Assembly: GCA_016707585.1 (NCBI GenBank) | Contig: JADJHL010000003.1 | Span: 248,001-312,000 of the forward strand | Direction: 5' to 3' | DNA length: 64,000 bases | Source of the DNA: Ignavibacteriales bacterium | GTDB taxonomy: Bacteria; Bacteroidota; Ignavibacteria; Ignavibacteriales; Ignavibacteriaceae | Part shown: piece by piece, positions 43,986-52,838 of the stretch | Layout: the number at the start of each line of letters is the position of its first letter | Numbering within the stretch: the first letter of the stretch is position 1 | Notes under the pieces: generated by a model | The model's database searches: none | The model's input: only the letters and a program-made list of their open reading frames with translations | What the model was told of the DNA's origin: nothing | Position numbers and translations under genes: made by a program

Positions 43986-45176
43986 ATGATAAACAAAAAA
44001 ACATTTTTCATTTATGCTGTTTTAATTATTGTTTTATTTGCTTCATCGTTCTTGTACTTAAATTCAAGAATAGACAATAATTTTTTCATATCCTCAAATT
44101 CACAGAGTTTATCTTTGGCATCTTTGAAGCAAGCAAAAAACTTTAATGATGAAATCACTAACTCTCGAAAAAACATTATTACCGAAACCGTGCAAAAAGT
44201 GAGTCCAGCCATTGTTGGAATAAACGTAATTGAAATCAGACAATATCGTGATCCATTTAGTTCTATGTTTGATGATCCATTTTTTAGACAATTTTTTGGC
44301 AATCGCGGAAACTATAATCAAAAAGTTCAGGGATTAGGTTCAGGATTTATCATCTCACCTGATGGATATATTGTAACGAATGATCACGTTGCAGGTAGTG
44401 CAACAGAAATAACAATTACCATGACTGATGGCAGTCATCATCAAGCTAAAATAATAGGAACTGATCCGGTTTCTGATATTTGCTTATTAAAAATTGATGG
44501 AGATAATTTACCATATATTGAATTAGGTATCTCAAATGATTTAATTATTGGAGAATGGGTAATTGCATTAGGCAATCCATTTGGATTATTTGAGCTTAAT
44601 GATAAACCAACTGTAACTGTAGGTGTTATAAGCGCCACAGGAATGAATCTTGAGCCTATAAGTGATCGTTACTACTTAAATATGATTCAAACTGATGCTG
44701 CAATAAACGGTGGAAATAGTGGTGGAGCATTAGTAAACTCACTAGGACAAGTTATTGGAATGAATACTTTAATTTATACTGCTGGTGGAGTTCAAGGAAA
44801 TATTGGGCTTGGCTTTGCGATCCCAATTGATAAAATTAAAAGAATTGTAACTGAACTTAAAACTGGTGGAAAGATTGATCGAGATTTTCAAATTGGAATG
44901 AGTATTCAATCTATTGATGCTGGTATAATGAATTACTATAAATTGGAAAGTAATAAAGGTGTTATCATCACAAAAATTCTTCCTAATACTCCTGCTGACA
45001 ATGCAGGATTAAAAGTTGGAGATATAATAACAGAGATTGAAAACTATAAAATCAATAATGAGAATACAATTTTTGGGGTGTTTCAAGAATTTAGAGTTGA
45101 TCAAGAAATAAAAGTTAAAATTATTAGAGATAATTCTGAAAAGATTAAGACAATGAAATTGGAGAAAAATAAATGA
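43986..45176 (+). CDS. HtrA/DegP-type serine protease
   Basis: A 396-residue periplasmic trypsin-like protease. An uncleaved-looking N-terminal anchor (IYAVLIIVLFASSFLYL) precedes the catalytic domain with His134 (TNDHVAGSA), Asp164 (VSDICLLKI) and Ser245 (NGGNSGGALV). A single C-terminal PDZ domain begins around MSIQSIDAGIMNYY and includes VIITKILPNTPADNAGLKVGD. It degrades misfolded envelope proteins. The last 4 bases overlap the purB start (ATGA), so the genes are translationally coupled. Confidence 0.92.
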   Translation: MINKKTFFIYAVLIIVLFASSFLYLNSRIDNNFFISSNSQSLSLASLKQAKNFNDEITNSRKNIITETVQKVSPAIVGINVIEIRQYRDPFSSMFDDPFFRQFFGNRGNYNQKVQGLGSGFIISPDGYIVTNDHVAGSATEITITMTDGSHHQAKIIGTDPVSDICLLKIDGDNLPYIELGISNDLIIGEWVIALGNPFGLFELNDKPTVTVGVISATGMNLEPISDRYYLNMIQTDAAINGGNSGGALVNSLGQVIGMNTLIYTAGGVQGNIGLGFAIPIDKIKRIVTELKTGGKIDRDFQIGMSIQSIDAGIMNYYKLESNKGVIITKILPNTPADNAGLKVGDIITEIENYKINNENTIFGVFQEFRVDQEIKVKIIRDNSEKIKTMKLEKNK

Positions 45177-46475
45177 TCGAGCGTTATACACTTCCTGAAA
45201 TGGGTAGAATTTGGGAAGATAAATTTAAATTTGATACATGGCTTAGAATTGAAATCCTAGCTTGTGAAGCTCGTGCTGAAATGGGTGAAATTCCAACTAT
45301 CGATGTTGATGTGATAAAAGCAAAAGCAAATTTTGATGTAAATAAAATTCTTGAGATTGAGGAAACAACAAAGCACGATGTAATTGCATTTCTTACAAAT
45401 GTTGCTGAGTATGTTGGGCCTGAATCAAGACATATCCATTATGGAATGACATCTTCAGATATACTTGATACTACCCTTTCCTATCAGATGAAATCTGCTG
45501 GTGAATTATTATTAAATCGATTAGAATATCTTAAAAGTGCATTAAAGAAGAGAGCCATTGAACATAAAAATACTATTTGCGTTGGTAGATCACACGGCAT
45601 ACATGCAGAACCAACAACAATGGGGCTTAAATTTGCATTGTGGTTTGAAGAAACCAAAAGAAATATTGAAAGATTAAAAAAAAGCAATCGATGTAATTAG
45701 TGTTGGACAAATTTCCGGAGCAGTAGGAACATTTGAACATTTATCTCCAAAAGTTGAAGAATATGTTTGCAAAAAAATGAAGTTGAAACCGGCACCAGTT
45801 TCAACTCAGGTAATTCAAAGAGATAGACACGCAGAATTTTTAACTACTTTAGCAATCATCGGTGCAACATTAGAAAAAATAGCCATTGAGGTTAGACATT
45901 TACAAAGAACAGAAGTATTAGAAGCAGAAGAATATTTTTCAAAAGGACAAAAAGGTTCATCTGCAATGCCGCATAAACGAAATCCTATTGTAAGTGAGCG
46001 TATTGCGGGTTTAGCTAGAATTCTTCGAAGTAATTCTATTGCTGCTTTAGAAAATGTTGCACTTTGGCATGAAAGAGATATTTCTCATTCATCTGTTGAA
46101 CGAGTTATTGTTCCTGATAGTTGTATTGCTTTAGATTATATGCTTGATTTGGCAGTTAAGTTGGTTTCAAATCTAATAATTTATCCTGATAATATGTTTA
46201 GAAATTTAAATATTACACGCGGATTAATTTTTTCTCAAACTATCTTACTTAAGCTTGTTACCAAAGGTTTATCAAGAGAAGATTCTTATAGAATTGTACA
46301 GGATTCAGCAATGAAAGTTTGGGCTGATGATAAATTAAATCTTAAAGATGAATTGTTGAAATCTGAAGAAGCAACTAAATACATCTCAAAAGATGAAGTA
46401 AATGAAATATTTGAAAATAAAAATATGCTCTCCAATGTAGATTTTATTTTTAATCGAACTATAAATAAGGATTAA
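45173..46475 (+). pseudogene. purB: Adenylosuccinate lyase, 1-nt frameshift in A8 run at 45676-45683
   Basis: Fumarase/aspartase-superfamily lyase. The first frame (45173-45700) has YTLPEMGRIWEDKFKFDTWL and HYGMTSSDILDT and then ends ERLKKSNRCN-stop. In the next frame the expected continuation ISVGQISGAVGTFEHLSPKVE runs on to the signature SSAMPHKRNP and the end at 46475. Removing one A from the eight-A run restores a single frame of about 434 residues, normal for PurB. Because purB is rarely dispensable, a homopolymer sequencing error is more likely than true loss. The enzyme makes AMP from adenylosuccinate and also acts in IMP synthesis. Confidence 0.9.
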
Positions 46476-46479
46476 ATAA

Positions 46480-47007
46480 ATGATATTAAGAAAAATGTAT
46501 TTTCTGTTAATAACTATCTTTTCATCATTTATATTTTATTCTTGTGGAGGAAATGCAGAAAATCTTATTGAAGGAAATCAAGCACCAAATTTTTCCTTAC
46601 AAGATGCATATGGAAAGAATTTTAGTTTATCAGATTACAAAGTAGTTAGTCCTGTAATTATTTACTTCTATCCAAAAGCGAATACTCCAGGTTGCACAAC
46701 AGAAGCTTGTGGTATCCGTGATTCATTTAGCAAGTTTAATGAAAATAATATCGTGGTTCTAGGAATTAGTGTTGATTCAAAAGAATCATTAAAAGCATTT
46801 ATCGATGATCACAACTTGAACTTCCCTCTATTATCAGATGAGAGTAAAAATGTTAGCAAAGCTTACGGTGTTTTAAATAATATTGGAATAGCATCTAGAA
46901 TAACTTTTATCGTGGATAAAAATGGTAATATCGCTAGCATTTTAAGAGATGTAGATGTTAACACACACGCAAAAGATGTTTATAATATTGCTATCAAATT
47001 AAAATAA
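46480..47007 (+). CDS. BCP-type peroxiredoxin, probable lipoprotein
   Basis: A 175-residue thioredoxin-fold peroxidase. The peroxidatic Cys72 and resolving Cys77 are in NTPGCTTEACGIRD, and the C-terminal half has FPLLSDESKNVSKAYGVLN. A hydrophobic N-terminus ends in FIFYSC at residue 22, which resembles a lipobox, so the protein may be tethered on the periplasmic side instead of being cytoplasmic like E. coli Bcp. It reduces peroxides with thioredoxin-type donors. It follows purB by 4 bp. Confidence 0.88.
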   Translation: MILRKMYFLLITIFSSFIFYSCGGNAENLIEGNQAPNFSLQDAYGKNFSLSDYKVVSPVIIYFYPKANTPGCTTEACGIRDSFSKFNENNIVVLGISVDSKESLKAFIDDHNLNFPLLSDESKNVSKAYGVLNNIGIASRITFIVDKNGNIASILRDVDVNTHAKDVYNIAIKLK

Positions 47008-47011
47008 ACTA

Positions 47012-47524
47012 CTAGTCTTCATCTTTTTTGGAAAACATTTTGTACAGACCATAACCTGCAACTGTTAATCCAAGAAGTCCGCCTGTTGTTTTAAGGATTT
47101 TAGAGTTAGCTAATTTTTCAAAACTCATTCCAGTTCCAATTTGTTTCATTTCTTCGCTTGAATAAATCGAGTTCATAAACTCAACACGATCTTTGATAGA
47201 CTTAAATGCAATTATAACCTTGGCTGAATCACTTGTAGGCGTAAATTGAATTGCACATTTATCAGGATCATTTTCATCTATATCTTCAAGAGGTTCAAAT
47301 TCCCACTTACCTCTAAAAATAGAATAGTTTACCGTACTTCTTGGTTCACGTGAGTAGAGAGGGTCATTAAATACAACAACTTTTTTTCCATCTTTTTCAG
47401 TTACTTCAATTTCATCTTTATGCTCGATTTCATTTTCAATATCAGCAAAAATATCTTCCACAGAAGCACTTAACGGATCTGAATATTGCGATTTTCTTCT
47501 GAGTATTTCTTTAGATTTAACCAT
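47012..47524 (-). CDS. Uncharacterised protein with C-terminal membrane helix
   Basis: A 170-residue protein I do not recognise. The first 45 residues are charged and acidic (VEDIFADIENEIEHKDEIEV), followed by a probable beta-rich segment (NYSIFRGKWEFEPLEDID, FTPTSDSAKVIIAFKSIKDRVEF). A hydrophobic stretch TTGGLLGLTVAGYGLYKMF near the C-terminus suggests one membrane anchor with a short KKDED tail. It ends 4 bp from the convergent peroxiredoxin stop. Confidence 0.65.
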   Translation of the reverse strand: MVKSKEILRRKSQYSDPLSASVEDIFADIENEIEHKDEIEVTEKDGKKVVVFNDPLYSREPRSTVNYSIFRGKWEFEPLEDIDENDPDKCAIQFTPTSDSAKVIIAFKSIKDRVEFMNSIYSSEEMKQIGTGMSFEKLANSKILKTTGGLLGLTVAGYGLYKMFSKKDED

Positions 47525-47711
47525 TTAAATATTGCCCAATAATTAATTTTTCTACGATAAATTTATAAAATATTTATGCCACTTCTATTAAATTTTATTT
47601 TTTTTGTTACGGAACACAATTGATTTTTGAACAGTCTTATTAACTTGATAGTTCAGTCGTTATTCACTATTTAGCAATCAGTATTAAAAAATAACGGTAA
47701 AAGATAATAAA

Positions 47712-49796
47712 ATGAATAGATCAAAAATGTTAAAAATTATTCTCTTGTTTGCAGCTTTGTTTTTACAACATAATTCTGGTTTTTTGCTAGCAAAATCTAC
47801 AAACACCGCCAAATATTTGGTTTGGACTGATACTTTAACAATTATTAAGCCAGCAAATCACTATCAAAATGAAAATCAATTACTAACATCAATACTCACA
47901 AGATATCACTTTAAGGAATTTAGTATAAATGATTCACTTTCAAACATTATTTTTGATAGATATTTAAGTTCTTTGGATCACGGAAAAAATTACTTTCTAG
48001 CTGAAGATATTGAATCATTCAACGGTTTTAAATCAATATTGGATGATAATCTGATTAAAGGTGATGTTCAGTTTTACTATGATTTATTTAATCTATATCT
48101 AAAAAGATTAAATGAACGAATTATATTTATTGATAAATTACTTGACGTTGAATTTGATTACACAATTGATGAATCATATGAATTTGATAGAGACAAATCC
48201 GATTGGGCAAAAGATGAAACAGAGTTAAATGAACTTTGGAGAAAGAGATTAAAAAATGATGCACTTACTCACAAACTTAACGGTAAAGATTGGGAGTTTA
48301 TCCAAAAAACTTTAAGAAAAAGATATAAGAATTATGCAGATTTTTTAAACAAGTATAATTCAGAAGATGTTTTTCAACTTGCTATGAATTCTTTCACTCA
48401 AGCTATTGATCCACACACTAACTATTTATCACCAGTATCTTCAGACAATTTTAAAATTGATATGAGCTTATCGTTAGAAGGAATTGGTGCAAGATTACAG
48501 ACAGAAGATGATTATACAAAAGTTGCAGAAATAATTCCCGGTGGTCCGGCAGATAAAAGTGGATTGCTAAAAGCTGACGATAAAATAATAGCCGTTGCTC
48601 AGGGTAATGATGGTGAATTTGAAGATATAATTGGCTGGCGAATTACTGATGCAGTAAAATTAATTCGAGGAACTAAAGGTACTACTGTAAGATTGCAAAT
48701 AATAAAGGCTGGAAGTGATTTAAATTCAAAACCTATGGAAATTTCATTAGTGCGTGAAAAAGTAAAACTGGAAGATCAAGCTGCTAAAGGAAGCATTTTG
48801 GAAATAATTAATGAAGATAAACCTTTTAAAATTGGTGTTATTGATATTCCAAAGTTTTATAATGATTTTGAAGGAAATAGAAACGGTGACAGCAATTCAA
48901 AAAGCACAACCAAAGATGTTAAAAAAATTATTGATTCACTTAAGATAGAAAATATTGATGGATTAGTTATTGATTTAAGGGATGATGGTGGTGGTTCCTT
49001 ACAAGAAGCAATTGAGCTTACAGGTTTGTTCATTAAAGATGGACCTGTCGTTCAGGTAAAAAATTCAGATGGAAATGTTGATATTGCAACAGATCCTGAT
49101 CCAGGAATATTTTATGATGGACCATTAACTGTGTTAGTAAATCGATTTAGTGCATCTGCTTCAGAAATTTTCGCCGGAGCAATTCAAGATTATGAAAGAG
49201 GCTTTGTTTTAGGCGAGCAAACTTATGGAAAAGGGACTGTACAAAACTTAATTGATTTGAACAGATTATCTTCTAAAAAGAATAATGATTTAGGACAAAT
49301 AAAAATAACTATTGCAAAATTTTATAGAATAAATGGTGGTAGTACACAAAATCTTGGAGTTGTGCCGGATATTTCTTATCCGACTATTATCGATCCTGAA
49401 GATTTTGGGGAAAGTTCTGAACCAAGTGCTTTACCCTGGGACGAAATCAGTTCTACAGACTTTCACAAATTCTCAAACATAAAAAAGTATATTGCAACAT
49501 TATCTGAGAAACATCAAAAACGAATTGCAGAGAGTAAAGATTTTAATAATTTGATTAAAGATATTGAAGAGTATAAGATTAATAAAAATAAAACTTCAAT
49601 CTCACTTAACGAAGAAATAAGAAAAATTGAAAAAGAAAAAGAGAAACTAAAAGAGTTGAATAGTGATAATATTGCTAATGATGAGACTCAAATAGTTGAA
49701 GATGAAATACCGATTAAGAATGAGAAAAGTAAAGATTATATTTTAGATGAAACAGCAAAAATACTTACAGATTTTATTTTGTTAACGATTGGTTAG
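47712..49796 (+). CDS. prc: Tail-specific (carboxy-terminal processing) protease, S41
   Basis: A 694-residue S41 protease. A signal peptide of about 25 residues is followed by the N-terminal Prc domain, a PDZ domain (GIGARLQTEDDYTKVAEIIPGGPADKSG, near 255-285), and the catalytic region with Ser in RFSASASEIFAGA and Lys in QTYGKGTVQ. The C-terminal part (DUF3340-like, charged coiled coil near 600-650) matches the Prc type. It is periplasmic and degrades or trims proteins from the C-terminus. It shares 4 bp of overlap with the convergent gene. Confidence 0.92.
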   Translation: MNRSKMLKIILLFAALFLQHNSGFLLAKSTNTAKYLVWTDTLTIIKPANHYQNENQLLTSILTRYHFKEFSINDSLSNIIFDRYLSSLDHGKNYFLAEDIESFNGFKSILDDNLIKGDVQFYYDLFNLYLKRLNERIIFIDKLLDVEFDYTIDESYEFDRDKSDWAKDETELNELWRKRLKNDALTHKLNGKDWEFIQKTLRKRYKNYADFLNKYNSEDVFQLAMNSFTQAIDPHTNYLSPVSSDNFKIDMSLSLEGIGARLQTEDDYTKVAEIIPGGPADKSGLLKADDKIIAVAQGNDGEFEDIIGWRITDAVKLIRGTKGTTVRLQIIKAGSDLNSKPMEISLVREKVKLEDQAAKGSILEIINEDKPFKIGVIDIPKFYNDFEGNRNGDSNSKSTTKDVKKIIDSLKIENIDGLVIDLRDDGGGSLQEAIELTGLFIKDGPVVQVKNSDGNVDIATDPDPGIFYDGPLTVLVNRFSASASEIFAGAIQDYERGFVLGEQTYGKGTVQNLIDLNRLSSKKNNDLGQIKITIAKFYRINGGSTQNLGVVPDISYPTIIDPEDFGESSEPSALPWDEISSTDFHKFSNIKKYIATLSEKHQKRIAESKDFNNLIKDIEEYKINKNKTSISLNEEIRKIEKEKEKLKELNSDNIANDETQIVEDEIPIKNEKSKDYILDETAKILTDFILLTIG

Positions 49797-50518
49797 ATGT
49801 AAGGATATAAACCGTTTACAACATCTAAAAGCTTTGATTTTACGATTGGTAATATTGTATCATTAAATGCAAAATCAAGGTCTGTCTCACATACATAAAC
49901 CATTGGATCATAGATTGTTTGGGTGTTTTTTACAAACTCATACATCAATTGGCTAGGAGAAAGATCAACCAAGTTTAATGGAATTGATCTAAGCAATTCC
50001 ATTTCTAAATATTCAACTGGTTCATCAACCAACCAATTAATCGATAGTTCATAGAGGTAAATTTTATAAACTTTTATTTTATTGTCAGGAATTAATATAA
50101 AGCCTTTGCCCCTATACTTATCTTTATTGCATAAAGTTTTTATTTGAAGATTATCATTTACAAATTCTTTTATAATTTCAGCTTCATCCAATAATTCAAT
50201 ATTTTCGTTTAATCCCCACTTCACAAAGTCGATAAGTTTATCAAGCTGAAAACTTATTTGATGTGCTTTTTCTAACAGAACCAATTTATCATCTATAAAA
50301 GCACCTTTAACTTCTTTTTCTAACCAGTATTTTGATTCAATATTTTCGGATAATATATCATTAAACTTATTTTGTAACTGCCACGATTGTTCAATTGCAG
50401 GATATAATTTATTCTTCCTGATTTCGCTCTGCCATTTGCTTATTGTTTGAAGCAAAGTATATCTGTTAGTTTCCCAATCAGAGCCGCACGATGTTATTTT
50501 TGATATATCTAAATTCAT
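49793..50518 (-). CDS. Uncharacterised protein
   Basis: A protein of about 241 residues from MNLDISKITSCGSDWETNRY; other in-frame starts at 50539, 50560 and 50590 are possible and none has a clear Shine-Dalgarno sequence. It has no signal peptide or membrane helix and looks mostly helical, with a WQSEIRKNKLYPAIEQSWQLQNKF segment and a more mixed C-terminal half (YLYELSINWLVDEPVEYLEMELL). I do not recognise the family. It overlaps the 3' end of prc by 4 bp, and the 3' end forms a convergent pair. Confidence 0.65.
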   Translation of the reverse strand: MNLDISKITSCGSDWETNRYTLLQTISKWQSEIRKNKLYPAIEQSWQLQNKFNDILSENIESKYWLEKEVKGAFIDDKLVLLEKAHQISFQLDKLIDFVKWGLNENIELLDEAEIIKEFVNDNLQIKTLCNKDKYRGKGFILIPDNKIKVYKIYLYELSINWLVDEPVEYLEMELLRSIPLNLVDLSPSQLMYEFVKNTQTIYDPMVYVCETDLDFAFNDTILPIVKSKLLDVVNGLYPYI

Positions 50519-50707
50519 TATAAAATTATTTTTCAACATTTTATACAAATGTCGAGCCATGAGCAGAATAATACAGGATTTACGAAGCAATCTAATGTGG
50601 TGTTTTCTTTACTTGCTTTTTATTTGATTTTAGGCTGAAATATCAAATAAATTGTTCGGAAAAATGTGCAGGTAATTTTTTCTTTTAATTTTTGACTTAA
50701 ATAAAAT

Positions 50708-50747
50708 AAAGGGAAGTAAATTTTTACAAACTCACTTCCCTTTTTTT
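50708..50747 (-). terminator. Rho-independent terminator after the ALDH7 gene
   Basis: On the minus strand AAGGGAAGT and ACTTCCCTT pair over 9 bp around a loop of about 14 nt, followed by TATTTTATTT. It lies just past the 3' end of the aldehyde dehydrogenase gene (50766). Confidence 0.7.
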
Positions 50748-50765
50748 ACAGACAAAACTTGCAAA

Positions 50766-52298
50766 CTAAATTTCGAACTTAATTCCTTGTGCAAGCGGCA
50801 AAGCTGTTCCGTAGTTGATAGTATTGGTTTGCCTTCTCATATATGTTTTCCAAGAATCAGAACCGGATTCTCTACCGCCACCGGTTTCTTTTTCACCACC
50901 AAAAGCGCCACCGATTTCTGCACCTGAAGTTCCGATATTAACATTTGCAATTCCACAATCAGAACCTTCTGCAGATAAAAACATTTCTGCTTCTCTCATG
51001 TTATTTGTAAATATTGAAGATGATAAACCCTGTACAACTCCATTTTGCAATGCAATTGCATTCTTAACATCACCGGAATATTTTATTAAATATAAAATTG
51101 GAGCAAATGTTTCTTCTTGCACAATCTTATAATGATTTTCTGCTTCCACAATTGCAGGCACAACATAAGATCCAGATTTATAATTTTCACCTTCAAGAAC
51201 TTGTCCACCATAAATTACTTTTCCACCTTCTTCAACTGCTAATTTTAAAGCATTGTTAAAATCTTTAACTGCATTTTTATCGATAAGTGGACCAACGTGA
51301 TTTTTTTCATCCAATGGATTACCAATTTTTAATCCACCATAAGCTTTTGTTAAAGATTCTTTTACTTTGTCATAAATAGATTCGTGAACAATAAGTCTTC
51401 TTGTAGATGTACATCTTTGTCCAGCAGTTCCAACAGCACCAAATACTACTGCTGGCATTGCCATTTTAAGATCGACTTCTGGAGTCATAATAATTGCATT
51501 ATTGCCACCAAGTTCTAATATCGCACGACCAAACCGTTTTGCTATAACTTCACCAGCGTGTCTTCCAACATTTGTTGAACCCGTAACAGAGATTAATGGA
51601 ATACGATTATCGTTTAAAATCTTTTCACCAATTGTAGATCCTTTACCAACTATTAAAGTAAATATTCCTTCTGGCAATTTATTTTCAACAAGAACATCTT
51701 TAATAATATTTTGGCAAGCGATTGCAGATAGCGGAACTTTTGAAGAAGGTTTCCAGATATTTACATCACCGCAAACAGCAGCTAACATTGCATTCCAGGC
51801 CCAAACAGCTACTGGAAAATTGAATGCTGAAATTGTACAAACAATTCCAAGCGGATGATATTGATCATACATTCTATGCATTGGTCTTTCTGATTGCATT
51901 GTAAAACCATAAAGTTGTCTTGATTGTCCAACCGCAAAATCACAGATATCAATCATCTCCTGAACTTCACCCATTCCTTCTTGTAAAGATTTTCCCATTT
52001 CAAATGAAACCAAAGAACCTAAATCTTTTTTATACTCACGAAGTTTGTTTCCTATTTGTCTTACGATTTCACCTCTTTTAGGTGCTGGTACTGTTCTCCA
52101 ATATTTAAATGCTTCTTCAGAGGATTTTAATAATTTGCCAAGATCATTTTCTGATGCTTGGTAAACCGAAGCTATATATTCTCCTGTTGCTGGTGAATAT
52201 ATTTTAAGTTCACCCTGATCAGTTGTTTCATTCCAAACTGTTCCTGTTGATGATCCAAAGTTCTTTTCTTTAATACCAAGTTTTTTTAAGAATTCCAT
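50766..52298 (-). CDS. ALDH7-type piperideine-6-carboxylate / aminoadipate-semialdehyde dehydrogenase
   Basis: A 510-residue aldehyde dehydrogenase of the ALDH7 (antiquitin/AmaB/Pcd) subfamily. The catalytic Cys296 is in GTAGQRCTSTR and the general base Glu262 in AILELGGNNA; TISAFNFPVAVWAWNAML is a subfamily marker. It oxidises L-2-aminoadipate 6-semialdehyde, in equilibrium with piperideine-6-carboxylate, to L-2-aminoadipate. It is 20 bp downstream of the Rrf2 gene on the same strand. Lysine 6-transaminase, which produces its substrate, is encoded at 59307, which supports the assignment. A broader aldehyde specificity remains possible. Confidence 0.85.
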   Translation of the reverse strand: MEFLKKLGIKEKNFGSSTGTVWNETTDQGELKIYSPATGEYIASVYQASENDLGKLLKSSEEAFKYWRTVPAPKRGEIVRQIGNKLREYKKDLGSLVSFEMGKSLQEGMGEVQEMIDICDFAVGQSRQLYGFTMQSERPMHRMYDQYHPLGIVCTISAFNFPVAVWAWNAMLAAVCGDVNIWKPSSKVPLSAIACQNIIKDVLVENKLPEGIFTLIVGKGSTIGEKILNDNRIPLISVTGSTNVGRHAGEVIAKRFGRAILELGGNNAIIMTPEVDLKMAMPAVVFGAVGTAGQRCTSTRRLIVHESIYDKVKESLTKAYGGLKIGNPLDEKNHVGPLIDKNAVKDFNNALKLAVEEGGKVIYGGQVLEGENYKSGSYVVPAIVEAENHYKIVQEETFAPILYLIKYSGDVKNAIALQNGVVQGLSSSIFTNNMREAEMFLSAEGSDCGIANVNIGTSGAEIGGAFGGEKETGGGRESGSDSWKTYMRRQTNTINYGTALPLAQGIKFEI

Positions 52299-52318
52299 TT
52301 TGTTGCTCCATAAATGAT

Positions 52319-52732
52319 TTAATTAATTTTATCTAGAATATTTTTTAGTGTTATATCTGTCATTTTATTTTCTATTTCAACCTGGATATCAGAAAATAAA
52401 TTAAGAAAAAAGTAATTTACTTTTTGTGAATGGCTATTTTTTTTGGAATTATCATCATTAACATTTAAATAAAACGCTTTTCTGTCTTCAATGGCGCAAT
52501 ATATTTCTTGTAAATGAATTTGATTTGGAGGTTTATTAAGTGTAAATCCACCTAACATCCCGCTATCACTTTTAACAATTCCTGCTTTACCTAATAAGGA
52601 TAATAATCTTCTTAATTTAGATGCATTTATTCCAACTGCATCAGCAATCTCAGTACTATTTTTAGGTTTGTTTTCTAAAGCAAGAAAAGATAAAGCTTTT
52701 ACAGAAGTAGATAATTTTGTTGATGCTGACAT
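52319..52732 (-). CDS. Rrf2 family transcriptional regulator
   Basis: A 137-residue Rrf2-type winged-helix regulator: KNSTEIADAVGINASKLRRLLSLLGKAGIVKSDSGMLGGFTL is the recognition helix and wing. The only Cys is in IYCAIED, so the three-Cys iron-sulfur motif of IscR and NsrR is absent and an effector other than Fe-S is likely. It is the first gene of a two-gene operon with the ALDH7 dehydrogenase, and a dyad upstream (52746-52764) could be its operator. Regulation of lysine catabolism is a context-based proposal. Confidence 0.85.
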   Translation of the reverse strand: MSASTKLSTSVKALSFLALENKPKNSTEIADAVGINASKLRRLLSLLGKAGIVKSDSGMLGGFTLNKPPNQIHLQEIYCAIEDRKAFYLNVNDDNSKKNSHSQKVNYFFLNLFSDIQVEIENKMTDITLKNILDKIN

Positions 52733-52745
52733 AAAATATTATAAT

Positions 52746-52764
52746 TGTTACTGTAAGTGTAACA
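52746..52764 (-). promoter_or_regulatory. Candidate operator dyad upstream of the Rrf2-ALDH7 operon
   Basis: TGTTACTGTAAGTGTAACA is a 6-bp inverted repeat (TGTTAC/GTAACA) 14 bp upstream of the Rrf2 start, with AT-rich TATAAT- and TATATA-like sequences on both sides. The spacing fits an autoregulatory Rrf2 site. It is a single short motif and unproven. Confidence 0.35.
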
Positions 52765-52788
52765 TATATAATATTAAAATCCAAACAT

Positions 52789-52815
52789 AAAAAAAGCCGC
52801 CCAAAAGGACGGCTT
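52789..52815 (-). terminator. Rho-independent terminator after the giant T9SS gene
   Basis: On the minus strand AAGCCGTCC and GGCGGCTT form a GC-rich stem (with G-U tolerance) around a short TTTTG loop, followed by TTTTTATG. It ends the 6-kb gene that stops at 52839. Confidence 0.85.
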
Positions 52816-52838
52816 ATATAAATCTAAAGTTTCTACTT

